From: Actinomycetes bacterium
GTDB taxonomy: Bacteria; Actinomycetota; Actinomycetes; Propionibacteriales; Nocardioidaceae
Assembly (NCBI GenBank): GCA_023415395.1
Contig: JAEZKN010000280.1
Coordinates: forward strand, 1 to 5,881
DNA length: 5,881 nucleotides
Direction: 5' to 3'
In this document: positions 1 through 5,266 of the stretch, piece by piece
Numbering within the stretch: the stretch's first letter is position 1
Layout: the number at the start of each line of letters is the position of its first letter
Notes under the pieces: model-generated
The model's input: the letters and a program-made list of their open reading frames with translations, nothing else
What the model was told of the DNA's origin: nothing
Database searches by the model: none
Position numbers and translations under genes: made by a program

Positions 1-443
1 ATCATGATCTGGTCGGCGCCGGTCAGGTCGCCGCCGACGACGCTCGCCCCGACCTGGGCGCACTCCTCGGCGAACCCGGCGGCGAAGTCGAGCGCCCACC
101 GCGCGGGCAGGTCGGACGGCGCCGCGAGGCCGACGGTCAGCGAGGTGGCCCGCCCACCCATCGCGTTGATGTCGGAGAGGTTCTGCGCGGCCGCGCGGTG
201 GCCCACGTCGGACGCCGAGGCCCAGTCGCGCCGGAAGTGCCGGCCCTCGACGACCAGGTCGGTCGAGACCACCACGTGGCCCGACCGCACCCGCAGCACC
301 GCGGCGTCGTCGCCGGGGCCGACGAGCACCTGCTCGCCCTGGGGGAAGAGCCCCACGAGCTCGCGGATCAGGCCGAACTCGCCGACGTCGGCGAGAGTGG
401 CGTCTGCGGGCAGGCCAGCGCTGCGGCCATCACGGTGGGACAT
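1..443 (-). CDS. thiL: Thiamine-monophosphate kinase, N-terminal part (cut by window edge)
   Basis: ThiL phosphorylates thiamine monophosphate with ATP to give thiamine diphosphate, the last cytoplasmic step of thiamine biosynthesis. Only the first 147 residues are here; the family is usually about 310-330 residues long, so the C-terminal half lies beyond base 1. Visible family motifs are GPGDDAAVL (residues 42-50) and STDLVVEGRHF (60-70), which carry metal- and nucleotide-binding aspartates, then NLSDINAMGG (88-97) and GGDLTGAD (137-144). The ATG at 441-443 is chosen because a purine-rich GGTGGGAT sits 6 bases upstream (457 down to 450) and the conserved domain begins soon after, at about residue 19. 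It is divergent from the Lrp-like gene across 86 bp. No thiamine riboswitch is visible in that spacer. The family assignment is strong; nothing can be said about the missing half. Confidence 0.95.
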   Translation of the reverse strand, partial: MSHRDGRSAGLPADATLADVGEFGLIRELVGLFPQGEQVLVGPGDDAAVLRVRSGHVVVSTDLVVEGRHFRRDWASASDVGHRAAAQNLSDINAMGGRATSLTVGLAAPSDLPARWALDFAAGFAEECAQVGASVVGGDLTGADQIM

Positions 444-459
444 GGGCCCATCCCACCAG

Positions 460-488
460 ATGACGGGGTCTGGGGCGCACGGTAGGTT
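460..488 (+). promoter_or_regulatory. Probable sigma-70 type promoter for the Lrp-like gene
   Basis: A -35-like ATGACG at 460-465 (four of six matches to TTGACA) is followed, after exactly 17 bp, by a -10-like TAGGTT at 483-488 that fits the actinobacterial TANNNT pattern. Transcription would start near base 495 and leave a leader of about 35 bases containing the ribosome binding site. This is the only canonical two-box promoter I can find in the window. It was found by eye, so the start site is inference. Confidence 0.55.
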
Positions 489-515
489 GGCGCACGACAA
501 CTCCGCCGAACGCAC

Positions 516-524
516 GAGGGAGAG
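516..524 (+). promoter_or_regulatory. Ribosome binding site of the Lrp-like gene
   Basis: The purine run GAGGGAGAG ends 5 bases before the ATG at 530. It is the clearest Shine-Dalgarno sequence on the plus strand and fixes the start of the 78-residue protein. Confidence 0.7.
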
Positions 525-529
525 ACCCG

Positions 530-766
530 ATGGTCGTCCAGGCGTACATCCTGATCCAGACCGATGTCGGCAAGGCCGCCGAGGTCGCCGCCGCCATCGC
601 CCAGGTCAAGGGCGTGACCCTGGCCGAGGACGTCACGGGTCCCTACGACGTCATCGTCCGGGCCGAGGCCCGCAACGTCGACGAGCTCGGCAAGCTGGTC
701 GTCTCCAAGGTCCAGAACCTCGACGGCATCACCCGGACCCTGACCTGCCCGGTCGTCCACATCTGA
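530..766 (+). CDS. Stand-alone Lrp/AsnC effector-binding (RAM) domain protein
   Basis: This 78-residue protein consists only of the Lrp/AsnC ligand-binding fold (RAM, beta-alpha-beta-beta-alpha-beta). A first strand AYILIQ (residues 5-10) leads into a helix (about 14-26), then GPYDVIVRAEA (37-47), a second helix (about 50-61), and the closing segment GITRTLTCPVV (66-76). There is no room for the N-terminal helix-turn-helix found in full-length Lrp regulators of about 150 residues, so it should not bind DNA alone. Family members form dimers and higher rings that bind amino acids at the dimer interface; the ligand here cannot be read from the sequence. The start is secured by a strong ribosome binding site, and a 17-bp-spaced promoter lies upstream. 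Its TGA stop at 764-766 touches or overlaps the likely start of the DUF3515 gene, so the two probably form a co-transcribed pair. Possible roles are an amino acid sensor or a partner of a full-length Lrp protein; this is inference. Confidence 0.9.
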   Translation: MVVQAYILIQTDVGKAAEVAAAIAQVKGVTLAEDVTGPYDVIVRAEARNVDELGKLVVSKVQNLDGITRTLTCPVVHI

Positions 767-1248
767 TCTCGCACGCCGTCCGCCGACGCCCCCGGTCGCT
801 CGCGGTCGGGGGCGTCGCCGTGTGCGCGCTCGCTCTCGCACTGACCGCCTGCGGCCCGCCGCGGATCGAGACCGGCGAGATGTCCGAGGCCGAGGCACAG
901 GCCTGCCGTGAGCTGGTCGCCGACCTGCCCGACACGCTGCTGGGGCAGGAGTCCGTCGAGGTCGAGGGCGACACGGCGTACGGCGCCGCGTGGGGCGACC
1001 CCGCGATCGTGCTGACCTGCGGCGCTGCGGGCGTCGACATCACGCAGGCGCCGCCCTGCACGGTGGTCGACGGCGTCGGGTGGGTGGTGCCCGGGGAGGG
1101 CGGCGAGGAGACGACGTTCGTCGCCGACGGCAACCGGCCGCGGGTGCAGGTCGTGGTGCCGGACGACTACGCCCCCGAGGCCGAGATCCTCACCGAGCTC
1201 GGCGCGCTGGTCGAGGAGCACACCGAGGTCGAGGCGGACTGCCTCTAG
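766..1248 (+). CDS. DUF3515 family lipoprotein (start codon uncertain)
   Basis: This is a small secreted lipoprotein of unknown function from a family largely confined to actinobacteria. Counting from base 766, residues 6-10 are RRRPR (basic n-region), residues 11-26 are a hydrophobic stretch, and LTAC (26-29) is a lipobox, so Cys29 would be lipidated after cleavage. The mature part holds the family-like core AAWGDPAIVLTCG (74-86) and four more cysteines (47, 85, 98, 159), enough for two disulfides. The start is a problem: no ATG, GTG or TTG lies in frame ahead of the signal peptide. The first conventional codon is GTG at 820, which would leave only ten residues before the lipobox cysteine and no basic residue. 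I therefore place the start at the ATC at 766-768, which overlaps the preceding TGA by one base; CTG at 763 is an alternative. An automatic annotation would probably give 820..1248. The stop shares CTAG with the stop of ddl. Confidence 0.85.
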   Translation: MSHAVRRRPRSLAVGGVAVCALALALTACGPPRIETGEMSEAEAQACRELVADLPDTLLGQESVEVEGDTAYGAAWGDPAIVLTCGAAGVDITQAPPCTVVDGVGWVVPGEGGEETTFVADGNRPRVQVVVPDDYAPEAEILTELGALVEEHTEVEADCL

Positions 1249-2366
1249 CGGAGCCCGGTGTCGCGCTGGAGCGCGAGCCGGATCAGCCGGTCCACCAGCG
1301 CCGGGTAGTCGACGCCGGACGCGGCCCACATCTGCGGGTACATCGAGGTCGGGGTGAAGCCCGGCATGGTGTTGATCTCGTTGACGACCACGCGCCCGTC
1401 GGGCAGCACGAAGAAGTCGACGCGGGCCAGGCCCTCGCAGCCGACGGCCTCGAACGCCCGCACCGACATCTCCTGCACCCGCGCCACGACCTCGTCGGGC
1501 AGGTCGGCGGGGATGTCGAGCTCGGTGTGCTCCTCGGGAAGGTACTTGGCCGCGAAGTCGTAGAACTCGTGCTCGCTGGAGATCCGGATCTCCGCGGGCA
1601 CGCTGGTCTCCGGTGTGCCGTCGAGGGCCTGGAGGACACCGCACTCGACCTCGCGGCCGTCGGCGGCGTACGCCTCGACGAGGACCTTGGCGTCGTAGCG
1701 CAGCGCCTCCTCGATCGACCCGTCGAGCTCGGAGGCGTCGTGGGCCTTGGAGATGCCGATGCTGGAGCCGCCACGGGCGGGCTTCACGAACAGCGGGTAG
1801 CCGAGCTCGGCGGCGCGGTCGCGGACACCGGCCGCGTCCTTCTCCCACTCGCGCGCCGTGACCGCGAACGACGGGAGCACCGGCAGGCCGGCCGCGGCGA
1901 GCACGACCTTCATGTAGGCCTTGTCCATGCTGACCGCGGACGCCAGCACGCCGGCGCCGACGTAGCGCACGCCGGCCATCTCGAGCATGCCCTGGATGGT
2001 CCCGTCCTCGCCCCACGGGCCGTGCAGCAGCGGGAAGACCACGTCGACGTCGCCCAGCGCCCGCGGCGGCTGCGCCGGCTCGGTGACGACCAGGCCGGTG
2101 GAGCTCGCCTCCGGCGCGAGCGCGATCGTCGCGCGGTCGCCGTCGACGGCCGGCAGCTGGTCCGGCCCGGTGATACGGAGCCGCTCCGGGTCGCCGGACT
2201 CCAGCACCCAGCGTCCGTCGGTGGCGATGCCGATCGGCACCACGTCGTACCGCTCGCGGTCGATGGCGCTCAGCACGCTCCCGGCCGTCACGCACGAGAT
2301 GGCGTGCTCGCTCGACTTCCCGCCGAAGACGACGGCGACGCGGGGCTTGGTCTTGGGCTCGTTCAT
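1245..2366 (-). CDS. ddl: D-alanine--D-alanine ligase
   Basis: Ddl joins two D-alanines with ATP in the cytoplasm to make the dipeptide that ends the peptidoglycan stem peptide. The protein has 373 residues, normal for the long Ddl type, and is an ATP-grasp enzyme. Motifs in order: VVFGGKSSEHAIS (12-24) with the substrate-contacting Glu20; HGPWGEDGTIQG (115-126); the ATP-binding VKPARGGSSIG (194-204); the omega loop FYDFAAKY (268-275); RVDFF (315-319); and NEINTMPGFTPTSMYP (329-344), whose Glu330 and Asn332 should bind magnesium. The omega-loop Lys274-Tyr275 pair fits D-Ala-D-Ala ligases rather than the D-lactate ligases of vancomycin resistance. The reading frame stays open upstream to 2477, but that would run into the divergent gene. 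The ATG at 2366 lies just before the conserved N-terminus and 8 bases after a TANNNT box, which supports this start and a leaderless mRNA; a GTG at 2372 is the alternative. The 3' end overlaps the DUF3515 stop by 4 bp. Confidence 0.97.
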   Translation of the reverse strand: MNEPKTKPRVAVVFGGKSSEHAISCVTAGSVLSAIDRERYDVVPIGIATDGRWVLESGDPERLRITGPDQLPAVDGDRATIALAPEASSTGLVVTEPAQPPRALGDVDVVFPLLHGPWGEDGTIQGMLEMAGVRYVGAGVLASAVSMDKAYMKVVLAAAGLPVLPSFAVTAREWEKDAAGVRDRAAELGYPLFVKPARGGSSIGISKAHDASELDGSIEEALRYDAKVLVEAYAADGREVECGVLQALDGTPETSVPAEIRISSEHEFYDFAAKYLPEEHTELDIPADLPDEVVARVQEMSVRAFEAVGCEGLARVDFFVLPDGRVVVNEINTMPGFTPTSMYPQMWAASGVDYPALVDRLIRLALQRDTGLR

Positions 2367-2374
2367 CGGCACCG

Positions 2375-2380
2375 ACCCTA
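2375..2380 (-). promoter_or_regulatory. -10 element for ddl, leaderless arrangement
   Basis: Read on the minus strand, TAGGGT fits TANNNT and ends 8 bases before the ddl ATG. Transcription would therefore begin at or next to the start codon. I see no clear -35 box; its place would fall around the first codons of the divergent PLP enzyme gene. Confidence 0.5.
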
Positions 2381-2387
2381 TCCGCCC

Positions 2388-2393
2388 TAGAGT
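2388..2393 (+). promoter_or_regulatory. -10 element for the PLP enzyme gene, leaderless arrangement
   Basis: TAGAGT fits TANNNT and ends exactly 7 bases before the ATG at 2401, the usual distance between a -10 box and a transcription start. No Shine-Dalgarno sequence is seen upstream, as expected for a leaderless mRNA. It lies only 7 bp from the opposing -10 element of ddl. Confidence 0.55.
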
Positions 2394-2400
2394 CGATCGC

Positions 2401-3456
2401 ATGAAGCCCGCCACCGTCGCCGTCACCGCCGGACGCCCGCCGCACGAGCCGGACCAGCCCCTCAACGTGCCGATCACGATGGCGTCGACCTACGGGGCGA
2501 GCGGCGACCTGGAGTACGGCCGCTACGGCAACCCCACCTGGGGGGCGTTCGAGGACGCACTGGGGGCGCTCGAGGGCGGCCGGGCGCTCGCCTTCTCCTC
2601 CGGCATGGCCGCGGTGACGACCGTGCTGGACCTCGTGGGTCACGACGGGCTCGTGGTCGCGCCCGCGCACTCCTACACCGGCACGCTGCTCCAGCTCGGC
2701 GACCTCGAGAGCCGCGGCCGGATCCGCACCAAGCTGGTCGACGTCACCGACACCGACGAGGTCGCGGCGGCGTGCGAGGACGCCGCGCTGGTGTGGTTCG
2801 AGTCCCCGACCAACCCCGCGCTGGAGGTCGCCGACATCGCGGCCATCTCCGCGGCGGCGCACGATGCGGGGGCGTACGTCGTGGTGGACAACACCTTCGC
2901 CACTCCCCTGCTCCAGCAGCCGCTGAGCCTGGGCGCCGACATCGTCGTCCACTCGGTGACCAAGTTCCTGGCCGGCCACAGCGACGTGCTCATGGGCGCG
3001 GTCGTCACCGCCGACGACCAGCTGCACGGCGTCCTCAAGGGCCGGCGCGACCTGCTGGGCTCGACGCCCGGGACCTTCGAGGCGTGGCTGGCGCTGCGCG
3101 GGCTGCGCACCCTGCACCTGCGGGTGGAGCGGGCCCAGGCCAACGCCACCGAGCTGGTCCGCCGTCTGGCGGGGCACCCGGCGGTGGCCGAGGTCCGCTA
3201 CCCCGGCTTCGGCGCGATCGTGTCGGTCGTGCTGGCGGGTGGCGAGATGGCCGGCGACCTGCTCGTCCGCACGACGCGACTGTGGGTGCACGCGACCTCG
3301 CTGGGAGGCGTGGAGTCGACCTTCGAGCGCCGGCGCCGCTGGGCCGCGGAGCCCGCGACGATCCCGGACGGCCTGGTGCGGCTGTCGGTGGGCGTCGAGG
3401 ACGTCGACGACCTCTGGGACGACCTGTCGGCCGCGCTCGACGGTGTGATCGCCTAG
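2401..3456 (+). CDS. Cys/Met-metabolism PLP-dependent enzyme (cystathionine gamma-lyase/synthase-like), short form
   Basis: This fold-type I PLP enzyme belongs to the trans-sulfuration family, which cleaves or forms cystathionine and related thioethers in the cytoplasm. Visible motifs: YGRYGNPT (39-46), whose Tyr39 and Arg41 reach the PLP phosphate of the neighbouring subunit; SSGMAA (66-71), the phosphate loop; DNTFATP (163-169) with Asp163 facing the pyridine nitrogen; SVTKFLAGHSDVLMG with the Schiff-base Lys188; PGTFEAWLALRGLRTLHLR in the second half; and the C-terminal VRLSVGVEDVDDL. At 351 residues it is shorter than the usual 375-400. The gap is at the run VRYPGFGAIVSV: most relatives carry about 18 residues with a conserved HP..H..A..QM pattern between the PG and the FG, and here they are fused. 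The C-terminal GGVESTFERRRRW resembles proteins named cystathionine gamma-lyase in Streptomyces, from memory. Lyase, synthase or another substrate cannot be decided. The gene ends 10 bp from the convergent gpsA. Confidence 0.9.
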   Translation: MKPATVAVTAGRPPHEPDQPLNVPITMASTYGASGDLEYGRYGNPTWGAFEDALGALEGGRALAFSSGMAAVTTVLDLVGHDGLVVAPAHSYTGTLLQLGDLESRGRIRTKLVDVTDTDEVAAACEDAALVWFESPTNPALEVADIAAISAAAHDAGAYVVVDNTFATPLLQQPLSLGADIVVHSVTKFLAGHSDVLMGAVVTADDQLHGVLKGRRDLLGSTPGTFEAWLALRGLRTLHLRVERAQANATELVRRLAGHPAVAEVRYPGFGAIVSVVLAGGEMAGDLLVRTTRLWVHATSLGGVESTFERRRRWAAEPATIPDGLVRLSVGVEDVDDLWDDLSAALDGVIA

Positions 3457-3466
3457 ACCGGGAGGC

Positions 3467-4468
3467 CTAGTCGGTCTCGGCCTTCGTCTCCCGCGCGATG
3501 AAGGCGTCCATCATCTCCGGCGCGGTCATCCTGCCGGCGACGACCGCGTCGACGTGGTGCGCGATCGGCGCGTCCACGCCGGTGCGGTCGGCGAGCGCGA
3601 GCAACGACGAGCAGGACTTCGCGCCCTCGGCGACCTGCCGGGTCTGCGCGAGGATCTGGTCGGTCGTCATGCCCTGACCGAGCTTCTCGCCGAAGGTGCG
3701 GTTGCGCGAGAGCGGCGACGAGCAGGTCGCGACCAGGTCGCCCAGGCCCGCGAGGCCCATCAGCGTCAGGGGGTTGGCGCCCAGCGCGGTGGCCAGGCGA
3801 GCGGTCTCGGCGAGGCCGCGGGTGATCACCGAGGCGGTCGTGTTGTCGCCGAAGCCCAGGCCCACGGCCATGCCCACCGACAGCGCGACGACGTTCTTGT
3901 AGGCCCCGCCGAGCTCGCAGCCCAGCACGTCCGGGCTGGTGTAGGGCCGGAACGCCGGTGAATGGATGCGCCGCTGGATCCGCCGGGCGACGTCCTCGTC
4001 GGCGCACGCGACCACCGAGGCGGCCGGCTCCCGCTTGGCGATCTCCTTGGCCAGGTTGGGGCCGCTGACGACCGCGATCCGGTCCGGGCCGGCGCCGGTG
4101 ACCTCCGCGATCACCTGGCTCATCCGCTCGAGCGTGCCCAGCTCCACGCCCTTCATCAACGAGACGAGCACGGCGTCCTGCTCGACGTACGGCGCCCACT
4201 CGACCAGGTTGTCCCGCAGCGACTGCGAGGGCGTGGCCAGCACGACGATGTCGGCGCCGTGGGCGGCCTTCTCGACGTCGTGGGTCGCGGTGATCTGCGG
4301 CGGCAGCTCGATCGCGGGGAGGTACTCCGCGTTCTCCCGCTGGTCGTTGATGCTCTCGGCGACCTCCTCGCGGCGCGCCCAGATCGTCACGTCGTTGCCG
4401 GCGTCGGCGAGCACGATCGAGAAGGCCGTGCCCCACGACCCGGCACCGAAGACCGCGACCCTGCTCAT
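3467..4468 (-). CDS. gpsA: Glycerol-3-phosphate dehydrogenase [NAD(P)+]
   Basis: GpsA reduces dihydroxyacetone phosphate to sn-glycerol-3-phosphate, the backbone of phospholipids, in the cytoplasm. The 333-residue length is normal. The Rossmann motif GAGSWGTA is at residues 8-15. LMKGVE contains Lys106 and SGPNLAKEI contains Lys141, both family active-site or substrate positions. GAYKNVVALSVGMAVGLG contains the catalytic Lys191 and Asn192. The family signature GLAGLGDLVATCSSPLSRNR follows, then the GEKLGQG and EGAKS segments near the C-terminus. Every key residue I looked for is present. The ATG overlaps the stop of the upstream acyltransferase gene as ATGA, and a good ribosome binding site lies 6 bases upstream inside that gene, so the pair is very likely one coupled transcript. 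That fits the biochemistry: glycerol-3-phosphate supply followed by acylation. The 3' end converges on the PLP enzyme gene with only 10 bp between them. Confidence 0.97.
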   Translation of the reverse strand: MSRVAVFGAGSWGTAFSIVLADAGNDVTIWARREEVAESINDQRENAEYLPAIELPPQITATHDVEKAAHGADIVVLATPSQSLRDNLVEWAPYVEQDAVLVSLMKGVELGTLERMSQVIAEVTGAGPDRIAVVSGPNLAKEIAKREPAASVVACADEDVARRIQRRIHSPAFRPYTSPDVLGCELGGAYKNVVALSVGMAVGLGFGDNTTASVITRGLAETARLATALGANPLTLMGLAGLGDLVATCSSPLSRNRTFGEKLGQGMTTDQILAQTRQVAEGAKSCSSLLALADRTGVDAPIAHHVDAVVAGRMTAPEMMDAFIARETKAETD

Positions 4469-5223
4469 CGACCATCCTTCTTGTGGGGGTTGCCGGTCGG
4501 GCGGACGCCGGCCTTCTTCATGTCGAACCGCTCGGCGGGCGCGGTCTCGCCCCGCACCTGCTCGACCAGCGTGGTGATCGCCGCCATGATCCGGTCGGTC
4601 GCCTCGTTGATGGTCGCGACCGAGCGGCCCTGGGCCCGCAGGTCGTCGAGCGGCACCGGCGTGCCGACGACCATCGTGATCGGCTTGCGCGGGAAGAGGT
4701 CCGGCTTCTTCGCGTACGGCGCGAGCAGCCGCTGGGCTCCCCACTGGCCGACCGGGATCACCGGGCAGCCGGTCTCGAGTGCGATCCGGGCCGCACCGGA
4801 CTTGCCGGTCATCGGCCAGCCGTCGGGGTCGCGCGTGATCGTGCCCTCGGGGTAGACGACGACGCACTTGCCGTCGTGGACCGCCTGCACCGCGGCGTCG
4901 AACGCGCCGGCCGCGTTGCGGCTCAGCCGCTCGACCGGGATCTGGCCGGCGGCGCGCATGAACGCCCCGAGCGCCTTGTTCCTGAACAGGCTCGACTTGG
5001 CCAGGTAGTGCGGCAGCCGGCCGTGGTCGTAGACGAGGTGGGCTGCCGTGAGCGGGTCCACGTGGGACACGTGGTTGAGCACGACGATGCAGCCCCCGGT
5101 CGCGGGGATGTTCTCGCCCCCGACCCACTCGTGCGTGGTGGTCGACACGAGCGCACCCCGGACGATGGGCTCGGCGATCCGCCACGCCCAGCTCCGCTTC
5201 TCCTGCATCTTGCGAACGACCAC
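4465..5223 (-). CDS. 1-acyl-sn-glycerol-3-phosphate acyltransferase family protein (PlsC-like)
   Basis: Members of this family transfer a fatty acyl group to lysophosphatidic acid at the membrane, giving phosphatidic acid. All four acyltransferase blocks are visible in the 252 residues: NHVSHVD (50-56) with the catalytic His51 and Asp56; block II FRNKALGAFMRAAGQIPVER (80-99); YPEGTITRD (124-132) for phosphate binding; and block IV CPVIPVG (153-159), preceded by TGKSGAAR (139-146). No strong transmembrane helix is seen, so attachment is probably through amphipathic N-terminal segments (AWRIAEPIVRGAL) or surface contact. The C-terminus is basic (residues 236-252). I chose GTG at 5223 over the ATG at 5208 because a TAGCCT -10 box ends 6 bases before the GTG, the pattern of a leaderless mRNA. 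The gene overlaps gpsA by 4 bp and is divergent from cofC. The family is broad, so the acyl acceptor is inferred mainly from the coupling to gpsA. Confidence 0.93.
   Translation of the reverse strand: MVVRKMQEKRSWAWRIAEPIVRGALVSTTTHEWVGGENIPATGGCIVVLNHVSHVDPLTAAHLVYDHGRLPHYLAKSSLFRNKALGAFMRAAGQIPVERLSRNAAGAFDAAVQAVHDGKCVVVYPEGTITRDPDGWPMTGKSGAARIALETGCPVIPVGQWGAQRLLAPYAKKPDLFPRKPITMVVGTPVPLDDLRAQGRSVATINEATDRIMAAITTLVEQVRGETAPAERFDMKKAGVRPTGNPHKKDGR
4475..4480 (-). promoter_or_regulatory. Ribosome binding site of gpsA inside the upstream gene
   Basis: GAAGGA read on the minus strand lies 6 bases before the gpsA ATG and within the last codons of the acyltransferase gene. Together with the ATGA overlap it indicates translational coupling, with efficient re-initiation on gpsA. 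Confidence 0.65.
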
Positions 5224-5229
5224 GTCCGC

Positions 5230-5235
5230 AGGCTA
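5230..5235 (-). promoter_or_regulatory. -10 element for the plsC-like/gpsA operon, leaderless arrangement
   Basis: TAGCCT on the minus strand fits TANNNT and ends 6 bases before the GTG at 5223. No Shine-Dalgarno sequence precedes the GTG, which agrees with a transcript beginning at or near the start codon. It supports the GTG over the internal ATG at 5208. No convincing -35 box is seen. Confidence 0.5.
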
Positions 5236-5266
5236 CTCGGTCACCGACCTGACAGGATCGTCCACG

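Noticed and set aside
444..529. Thiamine (TPP) riboswitch or a clear thiL promoter in the divergent spacer
   Set aside because: The leader before thiL is too short and lacks the conserved TPP aptamer cores. A minus-strand TACCGT at 484-479 fits TANNNT but has no -35 partner, so I do not call it.
740..790. Ribosomal frameshift joining the Lrp-like protein to the DUF3515 protein
   Set aside because: There is no slippery heptamer before the stop, and fusion would bury the lipoprotein signal peptide inside a cytoplasmic protein.
990..2390. Plus-strand open frame of 466 codons antisense to ddl
   Set aside because: Composition is Arg/Gly/His-rich with no motif, whereas the opposite strand encodes a fully conserved Ddl.
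2367..2477. N-terminal extension of ddl to a start at 2477
   Set aside because: It would add 37 unconserved residues, cover both -10 boxes and overlap the first codons of the divergent PLP enzyme gene.
643..3291. Very long open frame (882 codons) on the minus strand through the DUF3515, ddl and PLP enzyme genes
   Set aside because: It is the wrong frame for ddl and is antisense to the others. The translation is a low-complexity Arg/Ala/Gly-rich run with no domain, the usual shadow of a GC-rich genome lacking stop codons in off frames.
2401..3456. The shortened PLP enzyme as a pseudogene
   Set aside because: The frame is intact, every PLP-binding residue is present, and codon use matches the neighbours.
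3457..3466. Bidirectional terminator between the PLP enzyme gene and gpsA
   Set aside because: Only 10 bp separate the stops, the flanking repeat is direct and not inverted, and no T-run follows.
3451..3470. GCCTAG repeat as an attachment or insertion-sequence target duplication
   Set aside because: Only 8 bp lie between the copies, both sit on stop codons, and no integrase or transposase is nearby.
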